Positions 1 through 8,155 of a stretch of 38,635 nucleotides of DNA are shown piece after piece. This stretch comes from Candidatus Peribacteria bacterium (GTDB taxonomy: Bacteria > Patescibacteriota > Gracilibacteria > Peribacterales > Peribacteraceae), in assembly GCA_009691405.1 (NCBI GenBank), contig SICN01000009.1, positions 1 through 38,635 on the forward strand. The letters run 5' to 3'. A program made the translations under genes and the position numbers. A model generated the notes under the pieces. That model ran no database searches. It was not told where the DNA came from and saw only the letters and a program-made list of their open reading frames with translations. Each line of letters opens with the position of its first letter. The first letter of the stretch is position 1.

Positions 1-1
1 T

Positions 2-76
2 TGGCTGGGGAGGAGGGATTCGAACCCCCGAATGGTAGCTCCAGAGGCTACTGCCTTACCACTTGGCGACTCCCCA
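2..76 (-). tRNA. tRNA-Gln (anticodon CTG)
   Basis: Read on the minus strand, a complete cloverleaf is visible: acceptor stem TGGGGAG/CTCCCCA, D arm with GGTAA, anticodon stem GTAGC/GCTAC closing the loop CTCTGGA (anticodon CTG), a T arm with GGTTCGAATCC, discriminator G and an encoded CCA. The U1-A72 start of the acceptor stem is typical of bacterial tRNA-Gln. It decodes CAG. Long open frames on the opposite strand here are shadows of the tRNA. Confidence 0.96.
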
Positions 77-406
77 ATCACTTCAAACGAAAAATCTGGA
101 TGATGATGACTGCTACAATGAGCCCGTCGCCCGAAGCTCCCTCAGGAGCGCAGGGGGAACTCTCCAGCAGCAGGGGAATGGTACCGAGGGCGAACTGTTT
201 TTACCAGTGGGGTTGTCCATGCTGCGCTTCCCTATCGCCCCCGCTATGACGATATTCCGCTAAAGCTCTACCTAAACATTCACACGCAGACCTATCCGGA
301 TGGTGCTATCCACTGACAGGTCTACAACAGTAACCGAAGAGAATCCTTCACTCCGGTTTCTTTCCACTTGCGGGAGGAACCGGAGTATTCTGCGAAGCTG
401 TGTGCA
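77..406. other. gap of about 330 bases with no convincing gene
   Basis: No coding frame persuades on either strand. Bases 120-250 are GC-rich and look structured: GCTCC(CTCA)GGAGC forms a perfect small hairpin at 136-149, followed by purine-rich runs. I compared it by eye with SRP RNA, RNase P RNA, 6S and tmRNA signatures and found no match. A short minus-strand frame ending at 272-274 has no recognisable features. Confidence 0.3.
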
Positions 407-415
407 TGATACGAT
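407..415 (+). promoter_or_regulatory. extended -10 for the GT-C gene
   Basis: TGATACGAT (TG-N-TACGAT) ends six bases before the GTG at 422. This supports GTG as the start and a leaderless transcript. Confidence 0.5.
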
Positions 416-421
416 GCACGT

Positions 422-2125
422 GTGAAGAAAATCACAAACGCATGGCTCCTCTGGCTTTCGATTGCCGTAGCACTCACGGCTCTCATCAATCTCCCAAGTC
501 TCAAGTCAGCGCTTTTGGATGGGCGGACGGATACGGCGTTGATCCTCTCGACGGTGAATGAAGATGAAACACGGTACCTCTCAAGAGTGCACGAAATTCT
601 TGAGGGAAGAGAGTTAATGGGAAACCCGATCCTTAAGGAACACGAAGACCGAATCGCGATCAACGGACTCGTCGAATGGCTTACCGCCGGGTACGCGATC
701 CTTACGGAAACCGATCTTGCAATCACCGTATTCCACACGGACATTCTCTTCTCCTTCCTGAATATTTTTCTAATGCTTCTGTGGATCCAGTGCATTGTTC
801 GAAATCCGCTCCTGACTCTCGCGACATTCTCGATTCTCTGGATCGATCTCTTCAATTTCGGTGCGGCACTCCTCCGAGAATCGCATTCGAAAGACACGAT
901 GCTCCTCGTCAATCTCTATCTCTGCTTCGTATTCCTGCCAAAACGCGACCGGGCGATGCTCCGGATTCTCCGCGGACTCTTCATCGGTCTCATGCTCTAC
1001 TCCTATCCGTACCACTGGACGGTATTTCTGCCTTTCGAAGTTCTCCTCCTCCTCACAGAGTGGGGAGGGCATCGATCGTTCCGGACATCCTTGAAGAATG
1101 CTGCATGCATCTTCGTACCGTTTATACTGACCGTTCTTCCATTCGCCATCGTTAATACCGCATCCAACGCCGCAGATCCCCTCGCGTGGGAAGATACGAT
1201 CTTCCGCTTCGGCATGCTTCGGACACATGCGATTGCCGCTCCACTCCTGCAACTGCAACTCTGGACTGTGATCCTTGCATTGTTTGCAGGAATCTTCGTG
1301 CTGCGTCAGAAGAAAAGCCATGCATCCGTGCTGCTGATTGTCCTCCTCATTGCGAGTGCCAGCGCTGTCGCTTCGAATATTCTCACGGGACACGAATCGG
1401 AATTCCAAGGTCACTACGGACGCTTCGTTCTGATGTTTGCGTACGCAGGAATGTGGATGCTTGCAACGATGACGCTCCCGAAAAAACTGATGAAGACATC
1501 AGTACTCCTTGTCCTCACACTGGCATGCGTGCTGCAGATCCGAGAAGTGCCGCGAGCCCTAATGGAAGCCCAAAGAAATATTGCAGCGTTCGATCGTAGC
1601 GAAGAAAAAATGACACTCGAGTGGCTGCATGCCAATGTCGCGAGCGGCAGTGTGATCCTCGCACCAAGCACACTTGCGATGCTCATTCCAACCTATACGT
1701 CTCACTCGGTGTTCATGAGCAATGCTGCACGTTTCTTCGTTGCAACAGACGAAGAGCTGACCGAACGTTATCTTGTCTTCCAAACATTCTTCCCGGAAGA
1801 AACCGACAATCCAAGTGGTGGGACGCTCTCGGTGTTCGGCAACTACGCAGGGTCGTCCTATTCAAGAGCAAAGCGAACGTACCAGCTGACGCATTTCACG
1901 CTCAGCGGATTCACAAAAACCATTCCCGATTTCATTCGGCATCAGGAACTGCGAACAAGAATAGACGAACATCTCCGGAAACCTGGTCTCAAAGACATCA
2001 GAGAGATCCTCAAGAAATACGAACTGGACACTGTGATCAGTGTCTCTCCTCCGCCTGCCGCACTCAAAGATCTTTTCAAATTTGAGAAAAAGCTCGGCAC
2101 GTTCACGGTCTGGAAAAAATATTGA
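422..2125 (+). CDS. polytopic GT-C-like membrane glycosyltransferase
   Basis: A 567-residue integral membrane protein with about ten hydrophobic helices, beginning at residues 8-24 and running through the first 370 residues. An acidic extracytoplasmic loop follows helix 1 and contains NEDETRYLSRV. Acidic residues in that loop are the catalytic hallmark of GT-C fold lipid-phosphate-sugar transferases such as the dolichyl-phosphate-mannose type. The C-terminal 180 residues are soluble and probably lie outside the membrane. GTG start; the -10 element sits just upstream and no Shine-Dalgarno is visible. It is followed after 7 bases by a sugar methyltransferase, so it likely acts in the same surface polysaccharide or glycoprotein pathway. 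The family call rests on topology and the loop, not on a specific motif, and the sugar and acceptor are unknown. Confidence 0.6.
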   Translation: MKKITNAWLLWLSIAVALTALINLPSLKSALLDGRTDTALILSTVNEDETRYLSRVHEILEGRELMGNPILKEHEDRIAINGLVEWLTAGYAILTETDLAITVFHTDILFSFLNIFLMLLWIQCIVRNPLLTLATFSILWIDLFNFGAALLRESHSKDTMLLVNLYLCFVFLPKRDRAMLRILRGLFIGLMLYSYPYHWTVFLPFEVLLLLTEWGGHRSFRTSLKNAACIFVPFILTVLPFAIVNTASNAADPLAWEDTIFRFGMLRTHAIAAPLLQLQLWTVILALFAGIFVLRQKKSHASVLLIVLLIASASAVASNILTGHESEFQGHYGRFVLMFAYAGMWMLATMTLPKKLMKTSVLLVLTLACVLQIREVPRALMEAQRNIAAFDRSEEKMTLEWLHANVASGSVILAPSTLAMLIPTYTSHSVFMSNAARFFVATDEELTERYLVFQTFFPEETDNPSGGTLSVFGNYAGSSYSRAKRTYQLTHFTLSGFTKTIPDFIRHQELRTRIDEHLRKPGLKDIREILKKYELDTVISVSPPPAALKDLFKFEKKLGTFTVWKKY

Positions 2126-2132
2126 ACAAATA

Positions 2133-3482
2133 ATGTATTCAATCATGCAACACGAAAACAACGTGCATTCGCCGAAACCTTTCTCTATGATCTCACCCAT
2201 GACGAATTTGACGTTCCCGAAACATCACTCTGTGAAGACCGGCACTCTTTCCCGATGCCAAGTCTGCAATGCGGAAAAACTTCATATGATTTTGGATCTG
2301 GGACACCAGCCGCTCTGCGACACGCTGCTCACGAAAGAGATGCTGAATGAACCCGAGATGACCTACCCGCTCCGGATGATGTGGTGTGAGAAGTGCACGT
2401 GCGTGCAGCTCGATTACTGCGTTGACGGATCGGTGGTCTTCCACCCGGACTATCCCTACCGGAGCGGCATCTCGAAGCCACTTGCCGATTACCAGAAGAA
2501 TATCTGTCTCTCCCTCATCAAGCAGTACAAGATGACGAAGAAAGATCTCGCGGTGGACATCGGATCCAACGACGGCACGCTCTTAAGCGGTTTCAAGGGA
2601 GAGGGCATCCGGATCCTCGGCGTCGAGCCGACGAACATCGCGAAGATTGCAAACGCTGCGGGCATCGAAACAATCCAGTCGGTGTTCGACATTGCGACGT
2701 CCGAAAGAATCAAGAAGAAGTACGGCAAAGCGAAAGTGATTACGACTACCAACGTCTTTGCCCACATGCAGACGATTGGAGAATTCATTATGGGAATTCA
2801 TAACCTGCTCGAGGATGACGGTGTGTTCATCTCCGAGACGCACTACCTCCTCGATGTCATCCAGGGCGGTCAGTTCGACACCATCTACCACGAGCACCTC
2901 AGGACCTACTCGCTCCAGTCGCTCGTCGCGCTCTTTTCGCAGTACGACTTCACAGTGACCGACGTCCAGAGAGGTGATCGGTACGGCGGCAACATCCGCG
3001 TACACGTCACGAAGGGAAGAGGACGACCGGTGAGCCCACGCGTGGTAAAACTCCTCGCAGTCGAGAAGAAAGCCGGTCTCCAGAAGCTCTCGACGTACAA
3101 AAAATTCGCCGCTCGCGCGACGACTGCACGCATCCAGTTCATGGACTTCCTGATGCGCGTCAAAAAGTCCGGCAAGACGATTGTCGGGAAAAGCAGCCCC
3201 GGGCGTGCCGCAACACTCCTCAACTACTACGGTGTCGACAAGGAACTCATGCCCTACCTCGCAGAACTCCCAACATCTCTCAAGCTTGGGATGTTTCTCC
3301 CGGGCAAACACATCCCAATCGTCAACGAGAAAATTCTCCTCAAAGACAAACCCGATTACATTGTGCTCCTTGCATGGCACTATGCAGAAGTCATCATGCC
3401 GCGTCTCAAAGCTATGGGACTCAAGTCGACATTCGTCATACCGCTCCCGAAGCTCCAGATCGTGAAAAATTCGCAAGTCTAA
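2133..3482 (+). CDS. zinc-type sugar C-methyltransferase
   Basis: SAM-dependent methyltransferase of the NDP-hexose C-methyltransferase type (three-part architecture known from TylC3-like enzymes). The N-terminal zinc-binding part shows CQVC followed by CEKC about 55 residues later. The central Rossmann methyltransferase domain has the SAM motif VDIGSNDGTLL and a post-I acidic position (LGVEP). The YHEHLRTYS segment and the C-terminal domain (VGKSSPGRAATLLNYYG) are typical of the family. It would add a C-methyl branch to a nucleotide-activated keto-sugar. Start uncertain: ATG 2133 follows the previous stop by 7 bases; ATGs at 2187 and 2199 also precede the first Cys. The stop overlaps the next start (TAATG), indicating translational coupling with the oxidoreductase. 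Confidence 0.85.
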   Translation: MYSIMQHENNVHSPKPFSMISPMTNLTFPKHHSVKTGTLSRCQVCNAEKLHMILDLGHQPLCDTLLTKEMLNEPEMTYPLRMMWCEKCTCVQLDYCVDGSVVFHPDYPYRSGISKPLADYQKNICLSLIKQYKMTKKDLAVDIGSNDGTLLSGFKGEGIRILGVEPTNIAKIANAAGIETIQSVFDIATSERIKKKYGKAKVITTTNVFAHMQTIGEFIMGIHNLLEDDGVFISETHYLLDVIQGGQFDTIYHEHLRTYSLQSLVALFSQYDFTVTDVQRGDRYGGNIRVHVTKGRGRPVSPRVVKLLAVEKKAGLQKLSTYKKFAARATTARIQFMDFLMRVKKSGKTIVGKSSPGRAATLLNYYGVDKELMPYLAELPTSLKLGMFLPGKHIPIVNEKILLKDKPDYIVLLAWHYAEVIMPRLKAMGLKSTFVIPLPKLQIVKNSQV

Positions 3483-4495
3483 TGCTCCGTATTGGAATCA
3501 TCGGATCCGGCTTCGGTTCGTACGGTTTGATGCCGGCCTTTCGCACGGTGAAGGGATGCACGGTCACCGCACTCTGCGGAAGTAAGAGAGAACAGATGAT
3601 GCGTTACTTCAAGACCATAGGCTTCACGAATCTCTATGCCGATTGGAAAATGATGCTCGAGCACGAGAAACTCGATGCGATTGCAATTGCAGTGACCCCG
3701 GATGCTCAGTACGAGATCGCGAAGGCGGCGATCGCAAAAGGCATTCATGTGTTTGCCGAGAAACCGCTTGCAGCAACGCTCAGTCAAGCAAAAGAACTCG
3801 TGTCTCTCGCCAAAAAGAAAAAGATCACGCACGGCATCGATTTCCTGTTCCCGGAAATTGCCGAATGGAAAACGGTGAAAGAGATGCTGCAGAAGCGCAC
3901 GCTTGGGAAGCTCCTGCATCTGTCCGTGCAGTGGGATTTCCTCAGCTACGACATAAAGCACAAGCACTCATCCTGGAAAACTGCTTCTAAAGAGGGCGGC
4001 GGAGCACTCGCATTCTACTTCTCGCACGGGCTGCATTATCTCGAACATTTTGCAGGGAGCATCAAGAAGATAAAGTGTCTCTTCACGCACAGCAAAGAAA
4101 GTCCAAACGGTGCCGAGATAGGTGCAGACTTGCTCCTGTCCTTTAAAAACGGCATCACGGGAACCGCTCATGTCTGCTGTAATAGTCCCGGGCTCACGAG
4201 GCATCAGCTGATCTTCTACTGCGAGAATGGTGTCATTGTTCTCGAGAACGGCGAGGGAATCGTCGACGGTTTCACCGTCGTTGTCCACACGGCTGATGGC
4301 ACGCAAACGATTCGCGTGAAGAAAGACAAAGACAGGAAAAACGAAGGCGAGCGCGTGAAGATCGTGCGGAAACTTGCAGAACGCTTCGTTGATGCGTGCG
4401 GAACAAAGAAGCAGATGACACCGTCCTTCCACGAAGGACTTCGGGTGCAGGAATTAATCGAGATGTGCCACAGGAGTCCCCTTCCCGCTGAATAG
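3482..4495 (+). CDS. Gfo/Idh/MocA family NAD(P)-dependent sugar oxidoreductase
   Basis: 337 residues. The N-terminal Rossmann fold opens with IGIIGSGFGSYG, and the family signature EKPLA follows in VFAEKPLAATLSQAKEL, where the Lys is catalytic in this family. A C-terminal GFO/IDH substrate-binding domain follows. The expected role is oxidation or reduction at a sugar hydroxyl, probably on the substrate of the adjacent C-methyltransferase. The ATG at 3482 shares one base with the preceding TAA; longer upstream frames run inside the methyltransferase gene and are rejected. Its 3' end overlaps the convergent GT2 gene by 42 bases, which is long for a tail-to-tail overlap. Confidence 0.88.
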   Translation: MLRIGIIGSGFGSYGLMPAFRTVKGCTVTALCGSKREQMMRYFKTIGFTNLYADWKMMLEHEKLDAIAIAVTPDAQYEIAKAAIAKGIHVFAEKPLAATLSQAKELVSLAKKKKITHGIDFLFPEIAEWKTVKEMLQKRTLGKLLHLSVQWDFLSYDIKHKHSSWKTASKEGGGALAFYFSHGLHYLEHFAGSIKKIKCLFTHSKESPNGAEIGADLLLSFKNGITGTAHVCCNSPGLTRHQLIFYCENGVIVLENGEGIVDGFTVVVHTADGTQTIRVKKDKDRKNEGERVKIVRKLAERFVDACGTKKQMTPSFHEGLRVQELIEMCHRSPLPAE

Positions 4496-5212
4496 AGGAA
4501 CGGTGAACCCAAACTTTGCGAGCACGTACAGAAAAAGAACGCCGATCATCTGAAATGCGTACTGAATGGATTTCGGAATGCTAATGGATGTGTGCTCATT
4601 AAAGTAATAGCAACGATTCGGCACTTCTCCGATCCTCATATTCCAGTACCTCGCCTGCGCGATGATCTCAAAACCGAAGAGGAAATCATTCGAACTTGTC
4701 TCGAGATTGACGGTCTCGAGGAGACGTCTCGTATAGACGCGGAAACCGTTATGGAACTCGGTGAGCTTCGCGCCAAGCACCACTCTTGCGATGAAACTGA
4801 GCCCGATATTCGCGAAGTACCTGGCAAACGACATATGATCGCGAAGCGGCTGTTTCCAGTCCATGAACCTCGAACCCATGACGAGATCGTAGCCTTGTTT
4901 GGCTTTGTCGATGGCGGGACGTGAGGCAGCGAGATCGTACTGTCCGTCTCCGTGAATCTCAATCATATAATCAGCTCCAAGTTCCATCGCTTTTTTGCAG
5001 CCGTACTTAATGTTGCCACCGTACCCGAGACGCGGATGCGAGTAGCAAGGAATCCCGAGACGAGCGGCAATCACCTCGATCCCGTCTCCACTGTGGTCAT
5101 CAGCGATAATGATCGCATCGAAGACGCCCGGCGGAATGCTCTTAGCGAGAGCTTCGAGAAATGCCGCATGTTTGTACGTCAGGATCACCCCGATGATTTT
5201 TGGCTCCGGCAC
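4454..5212 (-). CDS. family 2 glycosyltransferase (polyprenyl-phosphate sugar synthase type)
   Basis: 252 residues with a GT-A fold. The nucleotide-binding start is IIGVILTYKHAAFL, followed by ADDHSGDG, LGYGGNIKYG and a DXD-like metal site in MIEIHGDGQYD. The acceptor-side NGFRVYTRR motif resembles DPM1-like and GtrB-like enzymes. Residues 215-240 are hydrophobic and may anchor the C terminus. It would load a sugar onto polyprenyl phosphate, a plausible donor for the GT-C enzyme at 422-2125. Start is GTG at 5212, because an in-frame TAG lies only nine bases upstream and no other start is available. It is transcribed divergently from the chorismate enzyme at 5320. Confidence 0.85.
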   Translation of the reverse strand: MPEPKIIGVILTYKHAAFLEALAKSIPPGVFDAIIIADDHSGDGIEVIAARLGIPCYSHPRLGYGGNIKYGCKKAMELGADYMIEIHGDGQYDLAASRPAIDKAKQGYDLVMGSRFMDWKQPLRDHMSFARYFANIGLSFIARVVLGAKLTEFHNGFRVYTRRLLETVNLETSSNDFLFGFEIIAQARYWNMRIGEVPNRCYYFNEHTSISIPKSIQYAFQMIGVLFLYVLAKFGFTVPLFSGKGTPVAHLD

Positions 5213-5267
5213 GTGCGGATGCTAGTGGAAGGGAGGAAGCTCTGCAATCCGGTTTCACCGCGACGCG

Positions 5268-5296
5268 TTGACAGAGGTGCTTCGCACGGATATTCT
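5268..5296 (+). promoter_or_regulatory. sigma70-type promoter of the PhzE-like gene
   Basis: A perfect -35 TTGACA (5268-5273), a 17-base spacer and -10 TATTCT (5291-5296) predict a start near 5303. This places the TTG at 5296 upstream of the transcript and favours ATG 5320. Confidence 0.75.
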
Positions 5297-5299
5297 TGT

Positions 5300-5317
5300 G
5301 TACCGTTACACCAGTAC
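5300..5317 (+). promoter_or_regulatory. TrpR-like operator
   Basis: GTACCGTTACACCAGTAC matches the E. coli trp operator core GTACTAGTTAACTAGTAC at 12 of 18 positions, with both outer GTAC arms intact. It lies directly after the -10 over the predicted transcription start, where a bound repressor would block initiation. The trpR-like gene at 7206 is two frames downstream in the same unit. Confidence 0.6.
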
Positions 5318-5319
5318 AT

Positions 5320-7200
5320 ATGCTTTCCGCCGAAGCAACAACGCAAACCTCGCTCGAAAAAATAATGCAGACACATCTGCCATTCGCCTTCGTGCGAAAG
5401 GATGGAGAAGAGCACGTTACGTACCTTTCTGGCGATGTGGAGGAACTTGCCACACTCGATCAGATACCAAGATCCGTATCGGACGGCACAGGGGAGCTCC
5501 GATACGATACGTTGAGCATGATTCCCTTCTCGCAAGCGAGAGAACGCGGTATGGACGTAGTGCCGGATGCATCGCCGATCCGCTGCATGAATATCAGGGA
5601 ACAGACGCGTTTGTCGCTGCAAGATGTTCTCACGTACCTCCCTCGAGAACGGATTGAATTCGACCGCATACCCGAGATGGATCACTCGGACGAACAATAT
5701 GCTGATGACGTGCGACGCGTGATCGAAGAGCAGATCAAGAAGGGAAACGCCTGTACGATCGTCATCAGCACTAACATCTCCGGCGTCATTGCCAATATGT
5801 CGCCGTCGAAAGCACTGACGATTTTTGGGAATTTGCTGAGACAGGAATTCGGCGCCTACATGACATTCTGTTTCTTTGATGGCAAGGAATACCACATCGG
5901 CGCTTCTCCCGAGCGTCACATCACCGTCGATCGAGGAGTTGTAACGATGAATCCGATCAGCGGGACGTACCGGAAAACGAACTTCCTGATTAAACGCGAC
6001 ACATTCGAAGAATTTTTGCTGGACGAAAAAGAAATCAATGAGCTCTTCATGTGCGTCGATGAAGAAGTGAAACAGATGGCGCAAATGTGCGAAGAAGGCG
6101 GCAGCATCGTCGGACCGCTCCTCAAGGAGATGTCGGGGCTCGTGCACACCGAATATCTTCTCATCGGACGATCGGAGCAGGACTGCATCGATCTTCTCCG
6201 AACATCGATGCATGCACCAACTGTCACAGGTTCCCCCGCGGAGAGCGCGTTCTCAATCATCCGAAACACCGAACGAACACCGCGGGAATACTACGCAAGC
6301 GAACTGGTGCTTCTGGGTCACCATCCCGACGGCACGGAATTTCTGGACAGCACCATCACCATCCGCACGATGCACGTGCTTCCAAACGGACTGATAGCCA
6401 TGCGTGTTGGCGCTTCCATCGTGCGCGATTCCGTTCCCGAAGAGGAAGCGAAAGAAACGAGAGCAAAAGCAAGCGGCGTGATGCGCGCCGTGCAAGGCAC
6501 CACTGCCGCCCACGCGGCACAACTCGCAAGCATTATGAACGACGAATTGATTGAAATTCTACAGAGCCGCAATGCCGCACTGAATCCGTTCCTCTTCGAA
6601 GATCAGCAAGGAAAAATTCAGCCTGTCGAAGAACTTCGCGGTAAAACCGTCACCATCATCGATTTCGAAGATCAATTCAGCTACGTGCTGAAACACATGA
6701 TCGCCGCAATGGGCGCAACCGCGAACGTAAAACGCTTCGATGCATATGACGAAGAATCCGACACGTCGGATATCGTGATCGTCGGACCGGGTCCCGGCAA
6801 TCCCTGCGACGAATCCTGCCCGAAAATGCAAAAACTTGGAAATGTGACATCCGCCCTTCTTACGAAGAAAAGAGCATTCCTATCTGTGTGCCTCGGGCAC
6901 CAGAAATTGTGTGAAACGCTCGGCATAAATGTGCGATGTAAAGATGAGCCTTCGCAGGGAATGCAACGGGAAATCGAGCTGTTTGGAACACGCGAAAAAC
7001 TCGGCTTCTATAACACGTTTGCAGGCGTTCATGAAGATGATATCGAAGGCGTGGAGATCTGCAGTGACGAAAATACGCGCGAGGTTTTTGCCGTGCGCGG
7101 CGACCATTTCTCCGGCTTCCAGTTCCACCCGGAATCGATCATGAGTCAAAACGGATTCTCGGTACTTGCGAATGAATTGCGAAGAATTCTGATACCATAG
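5320..7200 (+). CDS. PhzE-type fused chorismate amination enzyme (anthranilate/ADIC synthase-like)
   Basis: About 626 residues in two domains. The N-terminal chorismate-binding domain shows ASPERHITV, NPISGTYRK and HAPTVTGSPAESA. The C-terminal class I glutamine amidotransferase has the nucleophile Cys in SVCLGHQ and the His-Glu pair in FQFHPES. The linker and the amidotransferase signature QGMQ...LGFYNTFA are PhzE-like rather than like ordinary TrpE/TrpG, as is the fusion order. PhzE makes 2-amino-2-deoxyisochorismate; TrpEG makes anthranilate. The downstream trpR (5-base gap) and the TrpR-like operator argue for a tryptophan role, so substrate is known (chorismate) but product is uncertain. 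Start ATG 5320 chosen from the promoter position; ATG 5365 is an alternative. Confidence 0.85.
   Translation: MLSAEATTQTSLEKIMQTHLPFAFVRKDGEEHVTYLSGDVEELATLDQIPRSVSDGTGELRYDTLSMIPFSQARERGMDVVPDASPIRCMNIREQTRLSLQDVLTYLPRERIEFDRIPEMDHSDEQYADDVRRVIEEQIKKGNACTIVISTNISGVIANMSPSKALTIFGNLLRQEFGAYMTFCFFDGKEYHIGASPERHITVDRGVVTMNPISGTYRKTNFLIKRDTFEEFLLDEKEINELFMCVDEEVKQMAQMCEEGGSIVGPLLKEMSGLVHTEYLLIGRSEQDCIDLLRTSMHAPTVTGSPAESAFSIIRNTERTPREYYASELVLLGHHPDGTEFLDSTITIRTMHVLPNGLIAMRVGASIVRDSVPEEEAKETRAKASGVMRAVQGTTAAHAAQLASIMNDELIEILQSRNAALNPFLFEDQQGKIQPVEELRGKTVTIIDFEDQFSYVLKHMIAAMGATANVKRFDAYDEESDTSDIVIVGPGPGNPCDESCPKMQKLGNVTSALLTKKRAFLSVCLGHQKLCETLGINVRCKDEPSQGMQREIELFGTREKLGFYNTFAGVHEDDIEGVEICSDENTREVFAVRGDHFSGFQFHPESIMSQNGFSVLANELRRILIP
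7190..7198 (+). promoter_or_regulatory. possible internal extended -10 for trpR
   Basis: TGATACCAT lies within the last codons of the upstream gene, seven bases before the trpR ATG. It could give a separate leaderless trpR transcript. Confidence 0.35.
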
Positions 7201-7205
7201 CACCC

Positions 7206-7496
7206 ATGCCATCCGACAACAAAGCACTGCGCGAACTGTATCAACTCTTCTCATCGATCGAGAGCGAGAAAGAATCCGAACTGCTCCTGAGGGACATTCT
7301 CACACCGCAAGAACTAGAGACGATCGCGGAGAGATGGCAACTGATTCAGGGACTAGGGAGCGGCATGACCCAACGGGACACCGCAAAGAAGTACGGCGTC
7401 AGCATCAGTAAGATCACCCGCGGATCACATATGCTGCAGCACGGAAGCGGCGGATTCGGGCATTTTTTGAAGAAACTAAAAATGACACGACCCTAG
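7206..7496 (+). CDS. trpR: Trp repressor family regulator
   Basis: 96 residues, the usual size. The helical core [17 protein letters not shown] is followed by the DNA-reading helix-turn-helix at about residues 54-74 and the diagnostic ITRGS (residues 70-74). The same motif is found in E. coli TrpR, where it forms part of the corepressor and operator contacts; the related YerC/YecD proteins have a different residue after ITR. It should bind DNA when loaded with tryptophan. It lies five bases after the PhzE-like gene, so it is probably co-transcribed and self-regulated through the operator at 5300-5317. Its 3' end overlaps convergent msrA by 21 bases. Confidence 0.88.
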   Translation: MPSDNKALRELYQLFSSIESEKESELLLRDILTPQELETIAERWQLIQGLGSGMTQRDTAKKYGVSISKITRGSHMLQHGSGGFGHFLKKLKMTRP

Positions 7497-7946
7497 TCCC
7501 CTCTTCTTCAAGTACTGCTGATGATAATCTTCTGCAGGATAAAAAGTTTTTGCTTCTTCGATCTGTGTGGCGATCGGTCGCTTCCATATCCCCGACTGCT
7601 CGAGTGCTCTTTTTGATGCTTCGGCAATGTTCCTCTGCTCGGGAGAGTGGAGGAAGATCACCGAACGATACTGCGATCCGAAATCCGGACCCTGCTGATT
7701 CATCGTCGTCGGATTATGGTTCTTCCAAAAGACATCCAAGAGTTTCTCATACGAAATCACCGCAGGATCGTACGTCACCTGCACCACTTCCGCGTGACCT
7801 GTAAGATCGGTACACACCGCTTCGTAGCCTGGATTTTCTGTTGTTCCTCCGGAGTAACCGACCTCTGTTGAAAGAACCCCAGGAAGCACGCGAAACGCTT
7901 CCTCCACTCCCCAGAAACAGCCTGCACCAAACGTAGCAATGTTCAT
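7476..7946 (-). CDS. msrA: peptide-methionine (S)-S-oxide reductase MsrA
   Basis: 156 residues. The catalytic GCFWG motif at residues 9-13 (Cys10) is intact, followed by GYSGG, the GHAEVVQV segment and the HNPTT/NQQG substrate region. It reduces S-epimers of methionine sulfoxide in oxidised proteins. The resolving Cys near the C terminus is probably that of GSCHF at the very end. The start ATG at 7946 has a TACAAT -10 eight bases upstream. No MsrB domain is fused or adjacent. Confidence 0.95.
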   Translation of the reverse strand: MNIATFGAGCFWGVEEAFRVLPGVLSTEVGYSGGTTENPGYEAVCTDLTGHAEVVQVTYDPAVISYEKLLDVFWKNHNPTTMNQQGPDFGSQYRSVIFLHSPEQRNIAEASKRALEQSGIWKRPIATQIEEAKTFYPAEDYHQQYLKKRGLGSCHF

Positions 7947-7954
7947 ACATTGAT

Positions 7955-7960
7955 ATTGTA
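7955..7960 (-). promoter_or_regulatory. -10 element of msrA
   Basis: TACAAT on the minus strand, eight bases before ATG; no recognisable -35 at 17 bases. Confidence 0.5.
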
Positions 7961-7983
7961 TCCGAGCTCATGATTCACGGACA

Positions 7984-8020
7984 TAAAAAAACGTCACTTC
8001 GTTTTGAACGTCGTGACGTT
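7984..8020 (-). terminator. intrinsic terminator of the basic mini-gene
   Basis: On the minus strand AACGTCAC (8020-8013) pairs perfectly with GTGACGTT (7997-7990) across a 15-base loop, followed by a run of T residues. It starts 17 bases after the stop of the peptide ORF at 8037-8093. Confidence 0.8.
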
Positions 8021-8036
8021 TCAGAAAGCGACGAAA

Positions 8037-8093
8037 CTAACGGCGCTTCTTTGCCTTCTTTCTTTTCGACTTCGACTTCTTGGCTTTCGCCAT
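8037..8093 (-). CDS. 18-residue Lys/Arg-rich peptide
   Basis: ATG to TAG encodes MAKAKKSKSKRKKAKKRR: 12 of 18 residues are Lys or Arg and there is no hydrophobic residue beyond Met1 and Ala. The ORF sits between a good promoter (8128-8155) and an intrinsic terminator, so the locus is a complete small transcription unit of about 135 nt. The charge pattern resembles histone-H1-like tails and tiny ribosome-associated proteins such as Thx, but I cannot assign it to either. The frame is open upstream to an ATG at 8126, but that ATG lies before the predicted transcription start. The transcript could instead be a small RNA with an incidental ORF. Confidence 0.55.
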   Translation of the reverse strand: MAKAKKSKSKRKKAKKRR

Positions 8094-8127
8094 AAAAATA
8101 TGGAGGAAAAAATAAATCTTACTCATT

Positions 8128-8155
8128 ATTATACTCTTGAAGTTATGAAAGTGAA
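8128..8155 (-). promoter_or_regulatory. promoter of the basic mini-gene
   Basis: Minus-strand TTCACT (8155-8150), 16-base spacer, perfect TATAAT (8133-8128). Predicted start near 8121 gives a 28-nt leader before the ATG at 8093. Confidence 0.7.

Noticed and set aside
120-250. SRP RNA in the first gap
   Set aside because: The GGAA tetraloop with the symmetric-loop consensus is not present on either strand.
1-263. Plus-strand protein starting MAGEEGFEPP
   Set aside because: It is the antisense reading of tRNA-Gln and a non-coding gap.
5296-5298. TTG start for the PhzE-like gene
   Set aside because: It overlaps the -10 box and lies before the predicted transcription start.
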